From positions 248,001 through 312,000 of the forward strand of contig NZ_BJUB01000001.1 in the NCBI RefSeq assembly GCF_007989805.1: DNA of 64,000 nucleotides, read 5' to 3'. Position numbers and translations under genes: made by a program. This document shows, in pieces, positions 8,698-17,753 of the stretch. The stretch comes from Cellulomonas xylanilytica (lineage in GTDB: Bacteria > Actinomycetota > Actinomycetes > Actinomycetales > Cellulomonadaceae). The notes under the pieces are model-generated. The model was not told the DNA's origin and did not search any database. It worked only from the letters and a program-made list of their open reading frames with translations. Every line of letters begins with the position of its first letter. Positions within the stretch are counted from its first letter, which is position 1.

Positions 8698-10194
8698 ATG
8701 ACGCGACACACCTGGAGGGCGGTAGCCACGGCCTGTGCGGCCGGTGCGCTCGTCGTCGGGCCGCTGGCGGTCGGATCGACTGCCGCAGCACCCGACTCCG
8801 GATCGACCAGCCCGCACGACCTCGGCATCGAGCAGAAGGTCGACCCTGCGATCGCCGGTGCCCTCGAGCGGGACCTGGGCATCAGCCGAGGCGACGCAGC
8901 CACCCGGCTGACGTTCCAGGCGCGGGCGGCCGGGATCGAGGACGCCCTCGAGCGACGGCTCGGCGCCTCCTTCGCCGGCGCGTGGGTCGATCCCACCAAG
9001 AACGTGCTGTACGTCGGTGTCGCCGACGACGCTGCCGCGGCCGCGGTCCAGGCGGCGGGCGCCAAGGCGGTCGTGGTCGACGACACGCTGGCCGAGCTCC
9101 AGGGCTGGCAGGCGTCGCTCGACGCGGCGAGCCCCGACGCCCCCGACCAGGTGCCCAGCTGGTACGTGGACGTCGCCACCAACTCCGTCGTGGTGTCGGT
9201 GCGTGCCGGCGGTGAGGCGGCGGCGCAGGCCCTCGTCGAGCGCGCCGGCGTGCCGGCCGGGTCGGTGTCGTTCGAGGCCACGCAGGAGACCCCCCAGACG
9301 TACATCGACATCGTGGGCGGCAACGCGTACTACATCGGGAGCGGCTCACGCTGCTCCGTCGGGTTCGCCGTGACGGGCGGCTTCGTGACCGCCGGCCACT
9401 GCGGACGGTCCGGCGCGACGACGACGTCGCCGAGCGGCACGTTCGCCGGGTCCAGCTTTCCCGGCAACGACTACGCCTGGGTCCGCGCGGCCTCGGGCAA
9501 CACGCCGGTCGGTGCGGTGAACCGCTACGACGGCAGCCGGGTGACCGTGGCCGGGTCCACCGACGCGGCCGTCGGTGCCGCGGTCTGCCGGTCGGGGTCG
9601 ACGACCGGCTGGCGCTGCGGCACGATCCAGTCCCGCGGCGCGAGCGTCACGTACGCCCAGGGCACCGTCAGCGGGCTCATCCGCACCAACGTGTGCGCCG
9701 AGCCGGGTGACTCCGGGGGGTCGCTGATCGCGGGCACCCAGGCGCAGGGCGTGACGTCCGGCGGCTCCGGCAACTGCTCCTCGGGCGGCACGACGTACTT
9801 CCAGCCGGTGAACGAGATCCTCTCGGCCTACGGCCTCACGCTGACCACCGGAGGTGGTGGCACGACGCCGCCTCCGACGACCGCGTGCACCGGGTACGGG
9901 AGCACGTACCAGGGATCGGTGAGCTCCGGCGCGGCGGTCGCGCAGCCGTCCGGTGGGTCGGTGTCCGTGACACGCAGCGGCACCATCCGGCTCTGCCTGG
10001 CAGGCCCGTCGGGCAGCGACTTCGACCTCTACCTGCAGAAGCGGAGCGGGTCGACGTGGTCGACGGTCGCGCAGGCCACGACGTCGTCGCCCAACGAGTC
10101 GATCACGTACAACGGCACGTCCGGCACCTACCGGTACGTCGTGCTGGCGTACTCCGGCTCCGGCTCCTACGTCCTGGGTGCGACGACCCCCTGA
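8698..10194 (+). CDS. Secreted S1 (alpha-lytic/streptogrisin-like) serine protease with C-terminal PPC-like domain
   Basis: 498 residues. A signal peptide (1 to about 31) and an alpha-lytic-type pro-region come first. The catalytic domain begins near residue 202 (YIDIVGGNAY). The triad is H234 (TAGHC), D258 (GNDYAW) and S339 (GDSGGS), with paired cysteines typical of the group. After a Gly/Thr/Pro linker (about 383-395) a roughly 100-residue domain resembles the bacterial pre-peptidase C-terminal fold. The catalytic part strongly recalls the Cellulomonas 69B4 protease as I remember it. The ATG follows GGAGGG at nine bases. It should be exported and self-processed, with broad extracellular proteolysis. 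A terminator follows the gene. Confidence 0.95.
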   Translation: MTRHTWRAVATACAAGALVVGPLAVGSTAAAPDSGSTSPHDLGIEQKVDPAIAGALERDLGISRGDAATRLTFQARAAGIEDALERRLGASFAGAWVDPTKNVLYVGVADDAAAAAVQAAGAKAVVVDDTLAELQGWQASLDAASPDAPDQVPSWYVDVATNSVVVSVRAGGEAAAQALVERAGVPAGSVSFEATQETPQTYIDIVGGNAYYIGSGSRCSVGFAVTGGFVTAGHCGRSGATTTSPSGTFAGSSFPGNDYAWVRAASGNTPVGAVNRYDGSRVTVAGSTDAAVGAAVCRSGSTTGWRCGTIQSRGASVTYAQGTVSGLIRTNVCAEPGDSGGSLIAGTQAQGVTSGGSGNCSSGGTTYFQPVNEILSAYGLTLTTGGGGTTPPPTTACTGYGSTYQGSVSSGAAVAQPSGGSVSVTRSGTIRLCLAGPSGSDFDLYLQKRSGSTWSTVAQATTSSPNESITYNGTSGTYRYVVLAYSGSGSYVLGATTP

Positions 10195-10210
10195 CGTCAC
10201 GGTGACGGGC

Positions 10211-10252
10211 GCGGCCCGACGCTCACCCTCGCCGGGGTGGCCGTCGGGCCGC
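10211..10252 (+). terminator. Terminator after the S1 protease
   Basis: Eleven-base perfect stem GCGGCCCGACG/CGTCGGGCCGC with a 20-base loop, 17 bases after the stop codon. Confidence 0.6.
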
Positions 10253-10271
10253 GTCATGCCGTGGGGCGACC

Positions 10272-10277
10272 TAGGGT
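10272..10277 (+). promoter_or_regulatory. -10 box (TAGGGT) of NYN gene
   Basis: Seven-base gap to the ATG at 10285, no ribosome-binding sequence; supports that start over the earlier ATG at 10237, which would lie inside the protease terminator. Confidence 0.45.
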
Positions 10278-10284
10278 GCAGGGC

Positions 10285-11589
10285 ATGGGTGGTGCGGGCG
10301 GGACCGGCGACGACGCCGGTGAGGTGCCGGCCGCTCTGCGGGTCGCGCTGGTGCAGGTCGCCGCCGACGTGCTGGGCTCCGCCGAACCGGCCGAGGTGCC
10401 CCCGACGCTGCGCGCGGTGCACAGGTTCGCACCCCGACGCCGCGCCACGGCCGGCGCCGGACCGCTGTGGACGGCGCTGCAGGACGACGCGTTCCGGGCA
10501 CGAGTCGCTCGGGCGTGGGCGCAGTCCCACCCGGAGCTCGCTGCAGCCGTCGCGGCGGACGCCACGGAACCGGCGACGCCGTCCCTGCCGGCGGCCGTCG
10601 GTGCGTGGCTCCTCGCGACCGGCACGTGGCGGGACCTGCTGCCGGCCGGTGACCCTCCCGATCCGACGGGCCCGGCGCAGGCGGAGGTGCAGGCACGGCT
10701 CGAACGCGCCCAGGGCGAGTCGGAACGCCTCCGGGCCGAGGCCGCCGCAGCCCGCGAGGAGGCACGGTCCGCCCAGGACCAGCTCGTCGCCCTGCAGCGC
10801 GAGCTGCGACGGCTCCGGTCCGACGCGGACCGCGCGCGCAGCGAGGGCCGCCGGGCCGCCGACGACGCCCGCGCGTCGCTCGACGCCGCCGAGCTCGCGC
10901 GGTCGCGCGCGCAGGAGGACCTGCGACAGGCGGTGGACGAGCGACGCGCCGCGAACGCGGAGCGCACCGCCGCCCGCGCCGAGCTGCGGGCTGCCCGCAA
11001 GCTCGCGGACGTCCGTGTCCGCCTCCTGCTCGACACCATCGTCGACGCGGCGAGCGGGCTGCGCTCCGAGCTGGCACTGCCGCCGGTCGCGGACCTGCCC
11101 GCCGACCTCGTCAGCCCGCCGACCGAGCGTCCGGCGGTGCGCCCCGGGTCGCGTGGACGCTCGGTGGACGACCCGGCGCTCCTCGACGAGCTGCTGCGCC
11201 AGCCGTGGGCGCACCTGCTGGTCGACGGCTACAACGTCTCCAAGTCGGGGTTCGGTGAGCTGTCCCTGGCCGATCAGCGGCGGCGGCTCGTCGACGGGCT
11301 GGCGGGGGTCGCTGCCCGCACCGGTGCCGAGGTGACGTGCTGCTTCGACGGCCAGGAGGGCCAGACGCAGGCGCCCGGTGGGCCCGGCGGGTACGCGCGC
11401 GGCGTCCGGGTGCTGTTCGCGGTGGGGGAGATCGCCGACGACCTCATCCGCCGGCTCGTCCAGGCGGAGCCGCCGGGACGGGTCCTCGTCGTGGTCACCA
11501 GCGACCGGGAGGTCGCCCGGGACGTCGAGGGCGCGGGCGCCTGGGTGGTCCCGTCGAGCACGCTGGTCGCCCGTCTGCAGCGCCTCTGA
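10285..11589 (+). CDS. NYN-domain (YacP-like) putative RNA-binding nuclease with coiled coil
   Basis: 434 residues. After an N-terminal helical region there is a long Ala/Arg/Glu-rich coiled coil (about 135-250). The C-terminal part (about 305-434) is a NYN/PIN-like domain opening with LLVDGYNVSK, with later acidic residues in CCFDGQEG and VTSDREV. The fold belongs to the YacP/Rae1 group of endoribonucleases, which in Bacillus cleave mRNA on the ribosome; that role in actinobacteria is inference. The start is supported by a leaderless-type -10 box. The longer open frame reaching 10237 runs into the preceding terminator. Confidence 0.85.
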   Translation: MGGAGGTGDDAGEVPAALRVALVQVAADVLGSAEPAEVPPTLRAVHRFAPRRRATAGAGPLWTALQDDAFRARVARAWAQSHPELAAAVAADATEPATPSLPAAVGAWLLATGTWRDLLPAGDPPDPTGPAQAEVQARLERAQGESERLRAEAAAAREEARSAQDQLVALQRELRRLRSDADRARSEGRRAADDARASLDAAELARSRAQEDLRQAVDERRAANAERTAARAELRAARKLADVRVRLLLDTIVDAASGLRSELALPPVADLPADLVSPPTERPAVRPGSRGRSVDDPALLDELLRQPWAHLLVDGYNVSKSGFGELSLADQRRRLVDGLAGVAARTGAEVTCCFDGQEGQTQAPGGPGGYARGVRVLFAVGEIADDLIRRLVQAEPPGRVLVVVTSDREVARDVEGAGAWVVPSSTLVARLQRL

Positions 11590-11611
11590 CGTCGTTGTCG
11601 GTGCCTCTGGC

Positions 11612-11617
11612 TAGCGT
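11612..11617 (+). promoter_or_regulatory. -10 box (TAGCGT) of small Cys-rich gene
   Basis: Seven-base gap to the ATG at 11625 with no ribosome-binding sequence; predicted leaderless transcript. Confidence 0.45.
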
Positions 11618-11624
11618 GCGACGC

Positions 11625-11879
11625 ATGATCATCGACTGCGACACCTGCCGGGCGCCCGCCACCGCGTGCGCGGACTGCGTCGTGACCTTCCTGACCATCC
11701 CGGTGCGCGCGTCTCCGCCGGCATCGTCGTACGCCACGACGGCCGGCAGGGACGCCGCCGCGACGACGACGGGAACGGCCGCAGGGGCGGTCGAGCTCGA
11801 CGCCGCGGAGCAGCACGCCATCGGCGTGCTCGCGGCCTCGGGTCTCGTCCCGCCCCTGCGTCTGGTGCGCGCGGTGTGA
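11625..11879 (+). CDS. Small conserved actinobacterial protein with N-terminal cysteine cluster
   Basis: 84 residues beginning MIIDCDTCRAP and continuing to CADCVVTFL, so four cysteines lie in the first 20 residues as CxxC...CxxC, a likely zinc or iron-sulfur site. A low-complexity Ala/Thr middle and a short C-terminal helix (AEQHAIGVLAASGLVPPLRLV) follow. Proteins with the same opening are widespread in actinobacteria next to NYN-domain genes; no function is known to me. It ends four bases before the convergent acyl-CoA ligase gene. Confidence 0.75.
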   Translation: MIIDCDTCRAPATACADCVVTFLTIPVRASPPASSYATTAGRDAAATTTGTAAGAVELDAAEQHAIGVLAASGLVPPLRLVRAV

Positions 11880-11883
11880 GCCG

Positions 11884-13698
11884 TCAGTCCTGCGCGGGCC
11901 CCTCGTAGAGGGCGTCGACCTCGCCCGCGTAGTCCTTCAGCACCTCGTTGCGACGGATGCTGAGCTTGGGGGTCAGGTAGCCGTTCGCGATGGTGAGATC
12001 GGTGTCCAGGATCCGGTACTTGCGCACCGACTCCGCGCGGGACACCGCCTTGTTGGCCTTCTCGACGGCCTTGTCCAGCGACGCCAGCACGTCGGCGTCC
12101 TTGCTGGCCTCGGCGAGCGTCATCTCCGGCTTGCCGTGCGCGGCGAGCCACCCGGGCACGCCCTCGGGGTCGAGCGTGATGAGGGCACCGATGTACGGGC
12201 GCTGGTCACCGACGACCACCACCTGGCTGACCAGCGGGTGCGCCCGGATACGGTCCTCGAGCACCGCGGGCGCGACGTTCTTCCCGCCGGCCGTGACGAT
12301 GATCTCTTTCTTGCGCCCGGTGATCCGCAGGTAGCCGTCGTCGTCGAGGGACCCGAGGTCACCCGTGCGGAACCATCCGTCGTGCATGGCCTCGGCGGTC
12401 GCCGCGTCGTTGTTGTGGTAGCCGCGGAACACCTGGACGCCCTGCAGCTCGATCTCGCCGTCCGCCGCGATCCGCACCCCGCTGCCCGGCAGGGGGAGCC
12501 CGACCGTGCCGATCTTGGTGCCGCGGCCGGGCCGGTTGACCGTCGCCGGCGCGGTGGTCTCGGTCAGGCCGTAGCCCTCGAGCACGTTCAGGCCGAGGCC
12601 GCGGTAGAAGTGACCCAGACGCTCACCGAGCGGCGCGCCGCCCGAGACGGCCCAGCGCGCCTGACCGCCGAGCGCGTTGCGGAGCTTGTGCAGGACGAGC
12701 GCGTCGGCCACCTTGTGCTGCAGGCGGAGCCAGGGGCTGGGTCCGCGCGGGTTGTCGAGGGCACGCGAGTAGACGATCGAGGTCTTGGCGGCGCGCTGGA
12801 AGATCGAGCCCTTGCCGGCGGCGGCCGCCTTCTGCTCGGCGGAGTTGTAGACCTTCTCGAAGACGCGGGGGACCGCGAGGATGAACGTCGGCCGGAAGGT
12901 GCCGAGGTCCTCCAGCAGCGTGACGGTGCTGGGGCTGTGCCCGAGGACCGCACCGGCGGGGATGCACAGCACCTCGATGAACCGCGCGAAGACGTGCGCG
13001 AGCGGCATGAAGAGCAGCGTGCGTGCGCCGGGCTCGCTGAAGACCTCGTGCAGGTCCGCGACGGCGTTGACGGTCAGCTCGTAGAAGTTGCCGTGCGAGA
13101 GCTCGACGCCCTTGGGCCGGCCCGTGGTGCCCGACGTGTAGATGATCGTCGCGACGTCCGTCAGCGACGCCAGGCCCCGGCGACGTGCGATCTCGTCGTC
13201 GCCCACCGCGGCACCCGCCGTGACGAGCGCGTCGATCGCTGCGTCGTCGATGGTGAGGACCTCGCGCAGGTGGGGCGTGTCCGCGCGGACCTCGTCGACG
13301 ACGGCCGCGTGCGCGGCGGACTCGACGACGAGGAGCGAGACGTCCGCGTCGGTGAGGATCCACAGGACCTGCTCGGCCGACGACGTCTCGTAGAGCGGGA
13401 CCGGGACGGCGCCGGCGGCCCAGACGGCCCAGTCGAGGAGCGACCACTCGTAGCGGGTGCGCGACATGATGCCGACCCGGTCACCCGGCTGCACGCCACG
13501 GGCGACGAGGCCCTTGGCGACGGCGACGACCTCGGCGTCGAACTCCCGCGCGGTCAGCGGGATCCAGGGACCGTCCTGCTGCGTCTTGTGCTCGACGAGG
13601 ACCCCGTCGGGCGTGGTGGCGACGCGCTCGGCGAACAGGTCGTTGAGATTCTTCGAGGGGTCGACCTCGACGCGCAACGGGAGGTGGAACTCGTCCAT
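11884..13698 (-). CDS. fadD15: AMP-forming long-chain fatty acid-CoA ligase
   Basis: 604-residue acyl-activating enzyme that adenylates a fatty acid and transfers it to CoA. It carries the P-loop signature IIYTSGTTGRPKG, the acyl-binding motif GYGLTET, the YHNNDAATAEAM and GWFRTGDLG segments, and the ITGRKKEIIVTAGGKNV hinge with the conserved lysine region. It matches the FadD15/FACL subfamily by length and the synteny with acyltransferase, aroG and pknL. The C-terminal tail has the extended form of this subfamily (KPEMTLAEASKD...). Chain-length preference cannot be read from sequence. Start at MDEFHLPLRV; the open frame extends upstream without homology. Confidence 0.93.
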   Translation of the reverse strand: MDEFHLPLRVEVDPSKNLNDLFAERVATTPDGVLVEHKTQQDGPWIPLTAREFDAEVVAVAKGLVARGVQPGDRVGIMSRTRYEWSLLDWAVWAAGAVPVPLYETSSAEQVLWILTDADVSLLVVESAAHAAVVDEVRADTPHLREVLTIDDAAIDALVTAGAAVGDDEIARRRGLASLTDVATIIYTSGTTGRPKGVELSHGNFYELTVNAVADLHEVFSEPGARTLLFMPLAHVFARFIEVLCIPAGAVLGHSPSTVTLLEDLGTFRPTFILAVPRVFEKVYNSAEQKAAAAGKGSIFQRAAKTSIVYSRALDNPRGPSPWLRLQHKVADALVLHKLRNALGGQARWAVSGGAPLGERLGHFYRGLGLNVLEGYGLTETTAPATVNRPGRGTKIGTVGLPLPGSGVRIAADGEIELQGVQVFRGYHNNDAATAEAMHDGWFRTGDLGSLDDDGYLRITGRKKEIIVTAGGKNVAPAVLEDRIRAHPLVSQVVVVGDQRPYIGALITLDPEGVPGWLAAHGKPEMTLAEASKDADVLASLDKAVEKANKAVSRAESVRKYRILDTDLTIANGYLTPKLSIRRNEVLKDYAGEVDALYEGPAQD

Positions 13699-13907
13699 GC
13701 TGGCTCCAGTGACAGAGGGGCGAAGTGTGCCCTGAGGATACGGGACGTGCAGTCCGGCGCAGCGAGCACCCGAATGGGTACGCTCTGCGGCGGACAGATG
13801 GCGGTGTCGTCGGACGTGTGAGCCCGGGGCCGCACGGACGGATAGCGTGGGAGCCCGCACCGGACGGTAGCGAGCACGGGGACGAGCACGTAGGAGCACA
13901 CACGAAC

Positions 13908-14855
13908 ATGCACGCCATCGGTGTGGACATCGGCGGGACCAAGATCGCTGCCGGCGTCGTCGACGAGGACGGCACGATCCTTGCCAAGACGCGCCGCGAC
14001 ACGTCGCCCGACGACGTGGCGGGCATCGACAAGGCGATCGCCGAGGTCTACCTGGAGCTGAGCGGGTCGTACGAGATCGGCGCCGTCGGTGTGGCGGCGG
14101 CCGGCTTCGTGTCCGCCGATCGTTCCTCCGTGCTCTTCGCGCCGAACATCGCGTGGCGGGACTACCCGCTGCGCCAGAAGGTCCAGGCGATCCTGGGCGA
14201 CGAGGACGTCGTGATCGTCGTCGAGAACGACGCCAACGCGGCCGGCTGGGCCGAGTTCCGGTTCGGTGCCGCGCGCGACGTCGACGACATGCTCATGCTC
14301 ACGGTGGGCACGGGTCTGGGCGGTGCGATCGTCTCCAACGGCAAGCTCGTCCGCGGCGCGTGGGGCGTGGCCGCCGAGATCGGGCACATGCGCGTCGTCC
14401 CCGGCGGGCACTACTGCGGCTGCGGCCACGAGGGCTGCTGGGAGCAGTACGCGTCGGGCAGCGCCCTGGTCCGGGACGCACAGGCCACCGTCATCATCCA
14501 GCCCGAGCGTGCCGCGCGGCTGCTCGAGCTCGCGGGCGGCGACGCCGACAAGCTGACCGGTCCGCAGGTCACCAGGGCGGCGCAGGAGGGTGACCCGCTG
14601 GCCGTCGAGCTGCTCACCGAGCTCGGCCGGTGGGTCGGCGAGGGCGCGGCGTCCGTGACCGCCCTGCTCGACCCCGCGCTCATCGTCGTCGGCGGTGGCG
14701 TCGCGGACGCCGGGGACCTGCTTCTCGCCCCAGCGCGCAAGGCCTTCGGCGAACAGCTCTCGGCCCGAGGCCACCGTCCTGAGGCCTCGATCGTCGTCGC
14801 GGCGATGGGCAACGACGCCGGGCTGGTCGGTGCGGCCGACCTCGCCCGCGACTGA
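13908..14855 (+). CDS. glk: ROK-family glucokinase
   Basis: 315 residues that phosphorylate glucose. ATP-binding loop DIGGTKIAAGVVD at the start, catalytic-region ENDANAAGWAE, second phosphate motif TVGTGLGGAI and the zinc-binding CGCGHEGCWEQYASG characteristic of ROK sugar kinases. Histidine in IGH before the cysteine cluster is the usual fourth zinc ligand. A TAGCGT-like -10 at 13843-13848 would give a leader of about 55 bases. The gene is divergent from fadD15; the 209-base gap between them holds no other gene. ATP or polyphosphate preference is not decided by sequence, but this group normally uses ATP. Confidence 0.93.
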   Translation: MHAIGVDIGGTKIAAGVVDEDGTILAKTRRDTSPDDVAGIDKAIAEVYLELSGSYEIGAVGVAAAGFVSADRSSVLFAPNIAWRDYPLRQKVQAILGDEDVVIVVENDANAAGWAEFRFGAARDVDDMLMLTVGTGLGGAIVSNGKLVRGAWGVAAEIGHMRVVPGGHYCGCGHEGCWEQYASGSALVRDAQATVIIQPERAARLLELAGGDADKLTGPQVTRAAQEGDPLAVELLTELGRWVGEGAASVTALLDPALIVVGGGVADAGDLLLAPARKAFGEQLSARGHRPEASIVVAAMGNDAGLVGAADLARD

Positions 14856-14891
14856 CGGCGGGGTGCCGATCACTGCGCTCACCCGCGCCCG

Positions 14892-15518
14892 TCAGACCAC
14901 CGCGCCGGTGTCGTCGTCGTCGGGGTCCCGCCGGTGCGGCATCCGCCAGAGCAGCACGCCCACCCCGACGACGAACAGCGCCGCAGCGGCCTGCACGAGC
15001 GCCGTCGGGGCGTCGCGCCAGACCACGAGCACGACCAGCAGGAATATCGGCACCCCCGCGGCGGCGCACCACGCCATCGTGAGCAGCGGGTCGCCGCCCA
15101 GGACGGGGCCCGGGTCGGGAGGCACGAAGTGCTCCTCCTCGTCGATGCTCGCCTCGGCGTCGTCGATCTGCGAGGTGCCGTCCCAGTCGCGTCCGCTCAG
15201 CTCCGGCGTCGCGTCCGCGGCGGGACGGATGACCCGACGGTCCGCGACCCACGGCGCGACGGGGAAGGACAGGCCCGAGGTCGGCTCCGTGCTCGCCGCC
15301 GTCGGCGGGACGCTCTCGGGCTCCGGGGACTGCTCGGTGCTGCCGTACCCGTCGAGCTCGCCCAGCTCGGCGACGATCGCGGCCCAGACCTCGTCGTCGG
15401 TCGGCTCCGGGGGTGCGGCATGATCGGGCAGCTCGCCGGAGGCGTCCGACGAGGGCGGCGGGTCGTCCGCGCCCGTCGGCTGGACGCCGTCGTCGGAGTC
15501 GTCAGGGCGAGGTGCCAT
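14892..15518 (-). CDS. Hypothetical protein with acidic N-terminus and two C-terminal membrane helices
   Basis: 208 residues. The first 145 are acidic, proline-rich and probably disordered, with a short conserved-looking EEHFVPPDPGP motif at about 136-146 just before the membrane part. Two helices follow (about 148-168 and 176-194), so the N-terminus should face the cytoplasm. The EEHFVPPDPGP motif recurs in actinobacterial hypothetical proteins as I remember them. No function is known. The start is fixed by a leaderless-type -10 box six bases upstream. It is convergent with glk and divergent from the acyltransferase. Confidence 0.8.
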   Translation of the reverse strand: MAPRPDDSDDGVQPTGADDPPPSSDASGELPDHAAPPEPTDDEVWAAIVAELGELDGYGSTEQSPEPESVPPTAASTEPTSGLSFPVAPWVADRRVIRPAADATPELSGRDWDGTSQIDDAEASIDEEEHFVPPDPGPVLGGDPLLTMAWCAAAGVPIFLLVVLVVWRDAPTALVQAAAALFVVGVGVLLWRMPHRRDPDDDDTGAVV

Positions 15519-15524
15519 AGGAGC

Positions 15525-15530
15525 ACTCTA
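15525..15530 (-). promoter_or_regulatory. -10 box (TAGAGT) of membrane protein gene
   Basis: Six bases separate the hexamer from the ATG at 15518. The hexamer sits in the palindrome CTCTAGAG, so a matching -10 also points towards the acyltransferase gene at 15652 with a leader of about 110 bases. Confidence 0.45.
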
Positions 15531-15651
15531 GAGTCGGACCGAGCAGTCGGGGTGGTTCGCGCTCGTCCCCGGTTGCTGCAGGAGGTCGTCGGGAGCGAGC
15601 GCCAGGCTCGGGTGGACGGACAGTCCGTGTGTCGGGTCGAGAGGTGAGCCG

Positions 15652-16452
15652 TTGTTCTACTGGTTGATGAAGCGGGTGTTCGTGGGCCCGCTGCTGCACC
15701 TGGTCTACCGACCGTGGGTGCGTGGCGCCGAGAACGTGCCGGAGGAGGGTGCTGCCATCCTGGCGAGCAACCACCTCGCGGTGATCGACTCGTTCTTCCT
15801 GCCCCTGGTCCTCGACCGTGAGCTCGTGTTCATCGGCAAGCAGGAGTACTTCACCGGCGCCGGGATCAAGGGCCGGCTGACCGCGGGGTTCATGCGCGGC
15901 GTCGGGACGATCCCCGTGGACCGTGGGGGCGGCAAGGCCAGCGAGGCCGCGTTGCGGACGGGTCTGCGCCGTCTGGCGGACGGGGACCTCTTCGGCATCT
16001 ACCCGGAGGGCACGCGCAGCCCCGACGGCCGGCTGTACCGCGGCAAGACGGGCATCGCGCGTCTGGCGCTGGAGTCCGGCGCTCCCGTGATCCCGGTCGC
16101 GATGGTCGGCACGGACGAGGCGCAGCCCCCCGGCCGACGGATCCCCAAGGTCATGCGCATCGGCGTCGTGATCGGCGAGCCGCTCGACTTCAGCCGCTAC
16201 AAGGGCATGGAGAACGACAGGTTCATCCTTCGGTCCGTCACCGACGAGATCATGTACGCGGTGATGAGCCTGTCGGGCCAGGAGTACGTCGACGTCTACG
16301 CGGCGACGCAGAAGGCCCGGATCGCGACCGGTCACCCGGCGGTCGCCGGCGACCCGGCCGACCACCTGCCGGCCGCTCCGGGCGGGCGTCCGGTGCCGGA
16401 CGTCCAGGTTCCGGTACCGCCGCAGGACGAACCCGGGACGTCAGTAGGATGA
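15652..16452 (+). CDS. 1-acyl-sn-glycerol-3-phosphate acyltransferase family protein
   Basis: 266-residue PlsC-type acyltransferase of phospholipid synthesis, membrane-associated. The catalytic HX4D is H41/D46 (NHLAVID), with the second block GIYPEGTRSPDG binding glycerol phosphate and a third PVIPVAMVG. TTG is the start: GAGAGGTGAG lies just upstream and the family begins FYWLMKRV. The C-terminal 40 residues are proline-rich and variable. It matches Rv2182c by neighbourhood (fadD15 on one side, aroG on the other), so phosphatidic acid or lipid-mannoside-related acylation are both possible. Confidence 0.9.
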   Translation: MFYWLMKRVFVGPLLHLVYRPWVRGAENVPEEGAAILASNHLAVIDSFFLPLVLDRELVFIGKQEYFTGAGIKGRLTAGFMRGVGTIPVDRGGGKASEAALRTGLRRLADGDLFGIYPEGTRSPDGRLYRGKTGIARLALESGAPVIPVAMVGTDEAQPPGRRIPKVMRIGVVIGEPLDFSRYKGMENDRFILRSVTDEIMYAVMSLSGQEYVDVYAATQKARIATGHPAVAGDPADHLPAAPGGRPVPDVQVPVPPQDEPGTSVG

Positions 16453-16532
16453 CGCGGTCGGCCTGAGCGCCGGCACGCTGGGCGCGCCGCCGATGCGGGA
16501 GCGCCGAAGGTTGTCTACGAGAGGTGTGTCTC

Positions 16533-17753
16533 ATGTCGGTTCGTCGCGTCGCCCTCCTGACCGCAGGTGGCTTCGCCCCGTGCCTGTCGTCCGCCGTCGG
16601 CGGGCTCATCGAGCGGTACACGGAGATCGCTCCCGACATCGAGATCATCGCGTACCAGCACGGGTACTACGGCCTGCTGCGCGGCGACAAGGTCGTCGTC
16701 GACGACGAGACGCGCGCCAAGGCCGGCATCCTGCACAAGTTCGGCGGCTCGCCGATCGGCAACTCACGCGTCAAGCTCACCAACGCGAAGGACTGCGTGA
16801 AGCGCGGCCTGGTCCAGGAGGGCCAGGACCCGCTGCAGGTGGCGGCCGAGCAGCTGAAGGCCGACGGCGTCGACGTGCTGCACACCATCGGTGGCGACGA
16901 CACGAACACGACGGCCGCGGACCTCGCCGCCTACCTGCACGAGAACGGCTACGACCTCACCGTCGTCGGCCTGCCCAAGACGATCGACAACGACGTGGTG
17001 CCGATCAGGCAGTCGCTGGGTGCCTGGACCGCCGCCGAGGAGGCCGCGGGCTTCGCGGCGAACATCATCGGTGAGCACCGCTCCGGGCCGCGCATGCTCA
17101 TCGTGCACGAGGTCATGGGCCGGCACTGCGGGTGGCTGACCGCCGCCGCCGCGGTCGAGTACCGCAAGTGGCTCGACGCCCAGGAGTGGGTGCCCGGCAT
17201 CGGTCTGACGCGCGAGCGCTGGGACATCCACGCCGTCTTCGTGCCCGAGCTCGCGCTCGACATCGACGCCGAGGCCGAGCGCCTCAAGGCGGTCATGGAC
17301 GAGCAGGGCAACGTCAACATCTTCCTGTCCGAGGGCGCGGGCATGCACGAGATCGTCGAGCAGCTCGAGGCCGCCGGCACGCCTGTGGAGCGGGACCCGT
17401 TCGGGCACGTGAAGCTGGACACCGTGAACCCGGGGCAGTGGTTCGCCAAGCAGTTCGGCGAGAAGCTGGGCGCCGAGAAGACGATGGTGCAGAAGTCCGG
17501 GTACTACTCGCGCGCCGCGGCCGCGAACGCCGAGGACCTGCGGCTCATCAAGTCGATGACCGACCTGGCCGTCGAGTCGGCGCTGCGCGGGGAGTCCGGT
17601 GTGATCGGCCACGACGAGGAGCAGGGCGACGTGCTGCGTGCCATCGAGTTCCCCCGCATCGCAGGCGGCAAGGCGTTCGACGTCTCGCAGCCGTGGTTCG
17701 GTGCGCTGCTCGAGGACATCGGCCAGCCGCTGGTCCCTGCGAGCCACTCATGA
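16533..17753 (+). CDS. pfp: Pyrophosphate-dependent 6-phosphofructokinase
   Basis: 406-residue phosphofructokinase. Two diagnostic positions point to PPi rather than ATP as phosphoryl donor: GGDD at 120-123, where ATP enzymes have GGDG, and lysine in PKTIDND (K149), where ATP enzymes have glycine. The reaction is then reversible and can serve glycolysis or gluconeogenesis. GAGAGGTG precedes the ATG. The stop overlaps the start of the class II DAHP synthase (ATGA), so the two are one unit. This fits the PPi enzyme found in other actinobacteria such as Amycolatopsis and Cellulomonas relatives. Confidence 0.94.
   Translation: MSVRRVALLTAGGFAPCLSSAVGGLIERYTEIAPDIEIIAYQHGYYGLLRGDKVVVDDETRAKAGILHKFGGSPIGNSRVKLTNAKDCVKRGLVQEGQDPLQVAAEQLKADGVDVLHTIGGDDTNTTAADLAAYLHENGYDLTVVGLPKTIDNDVVPIRQSLGAWTAAEEAAGFAANIIGEHRSGPRMLIVHEVMGRHCGWLTAAAAVEYRKWLDAQEWVPGIGLTRERWDIHAVFVPELALDIDAEAERLKAVMDEQGNVNIFLSEGAGMHEIVEQLEAAGTPVERDPFGHVKLDTVNPGQWFAKQFGEKLGAEKTMVQKSGYYSRAAAANAEDLRLIKSMTDLAVESALRGESGVIGHDEEQGDVLRAIEFPRIAGGKAFDVSQPWFGALLEDIGQPLVPASHS

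Noticed and set aside
13699..13907. Possible short gene between fadD15 and glk
   Set aside because: The frames overlapping it are extensions of the flanking genes and have no support. The stretch is a divergent promoter region.
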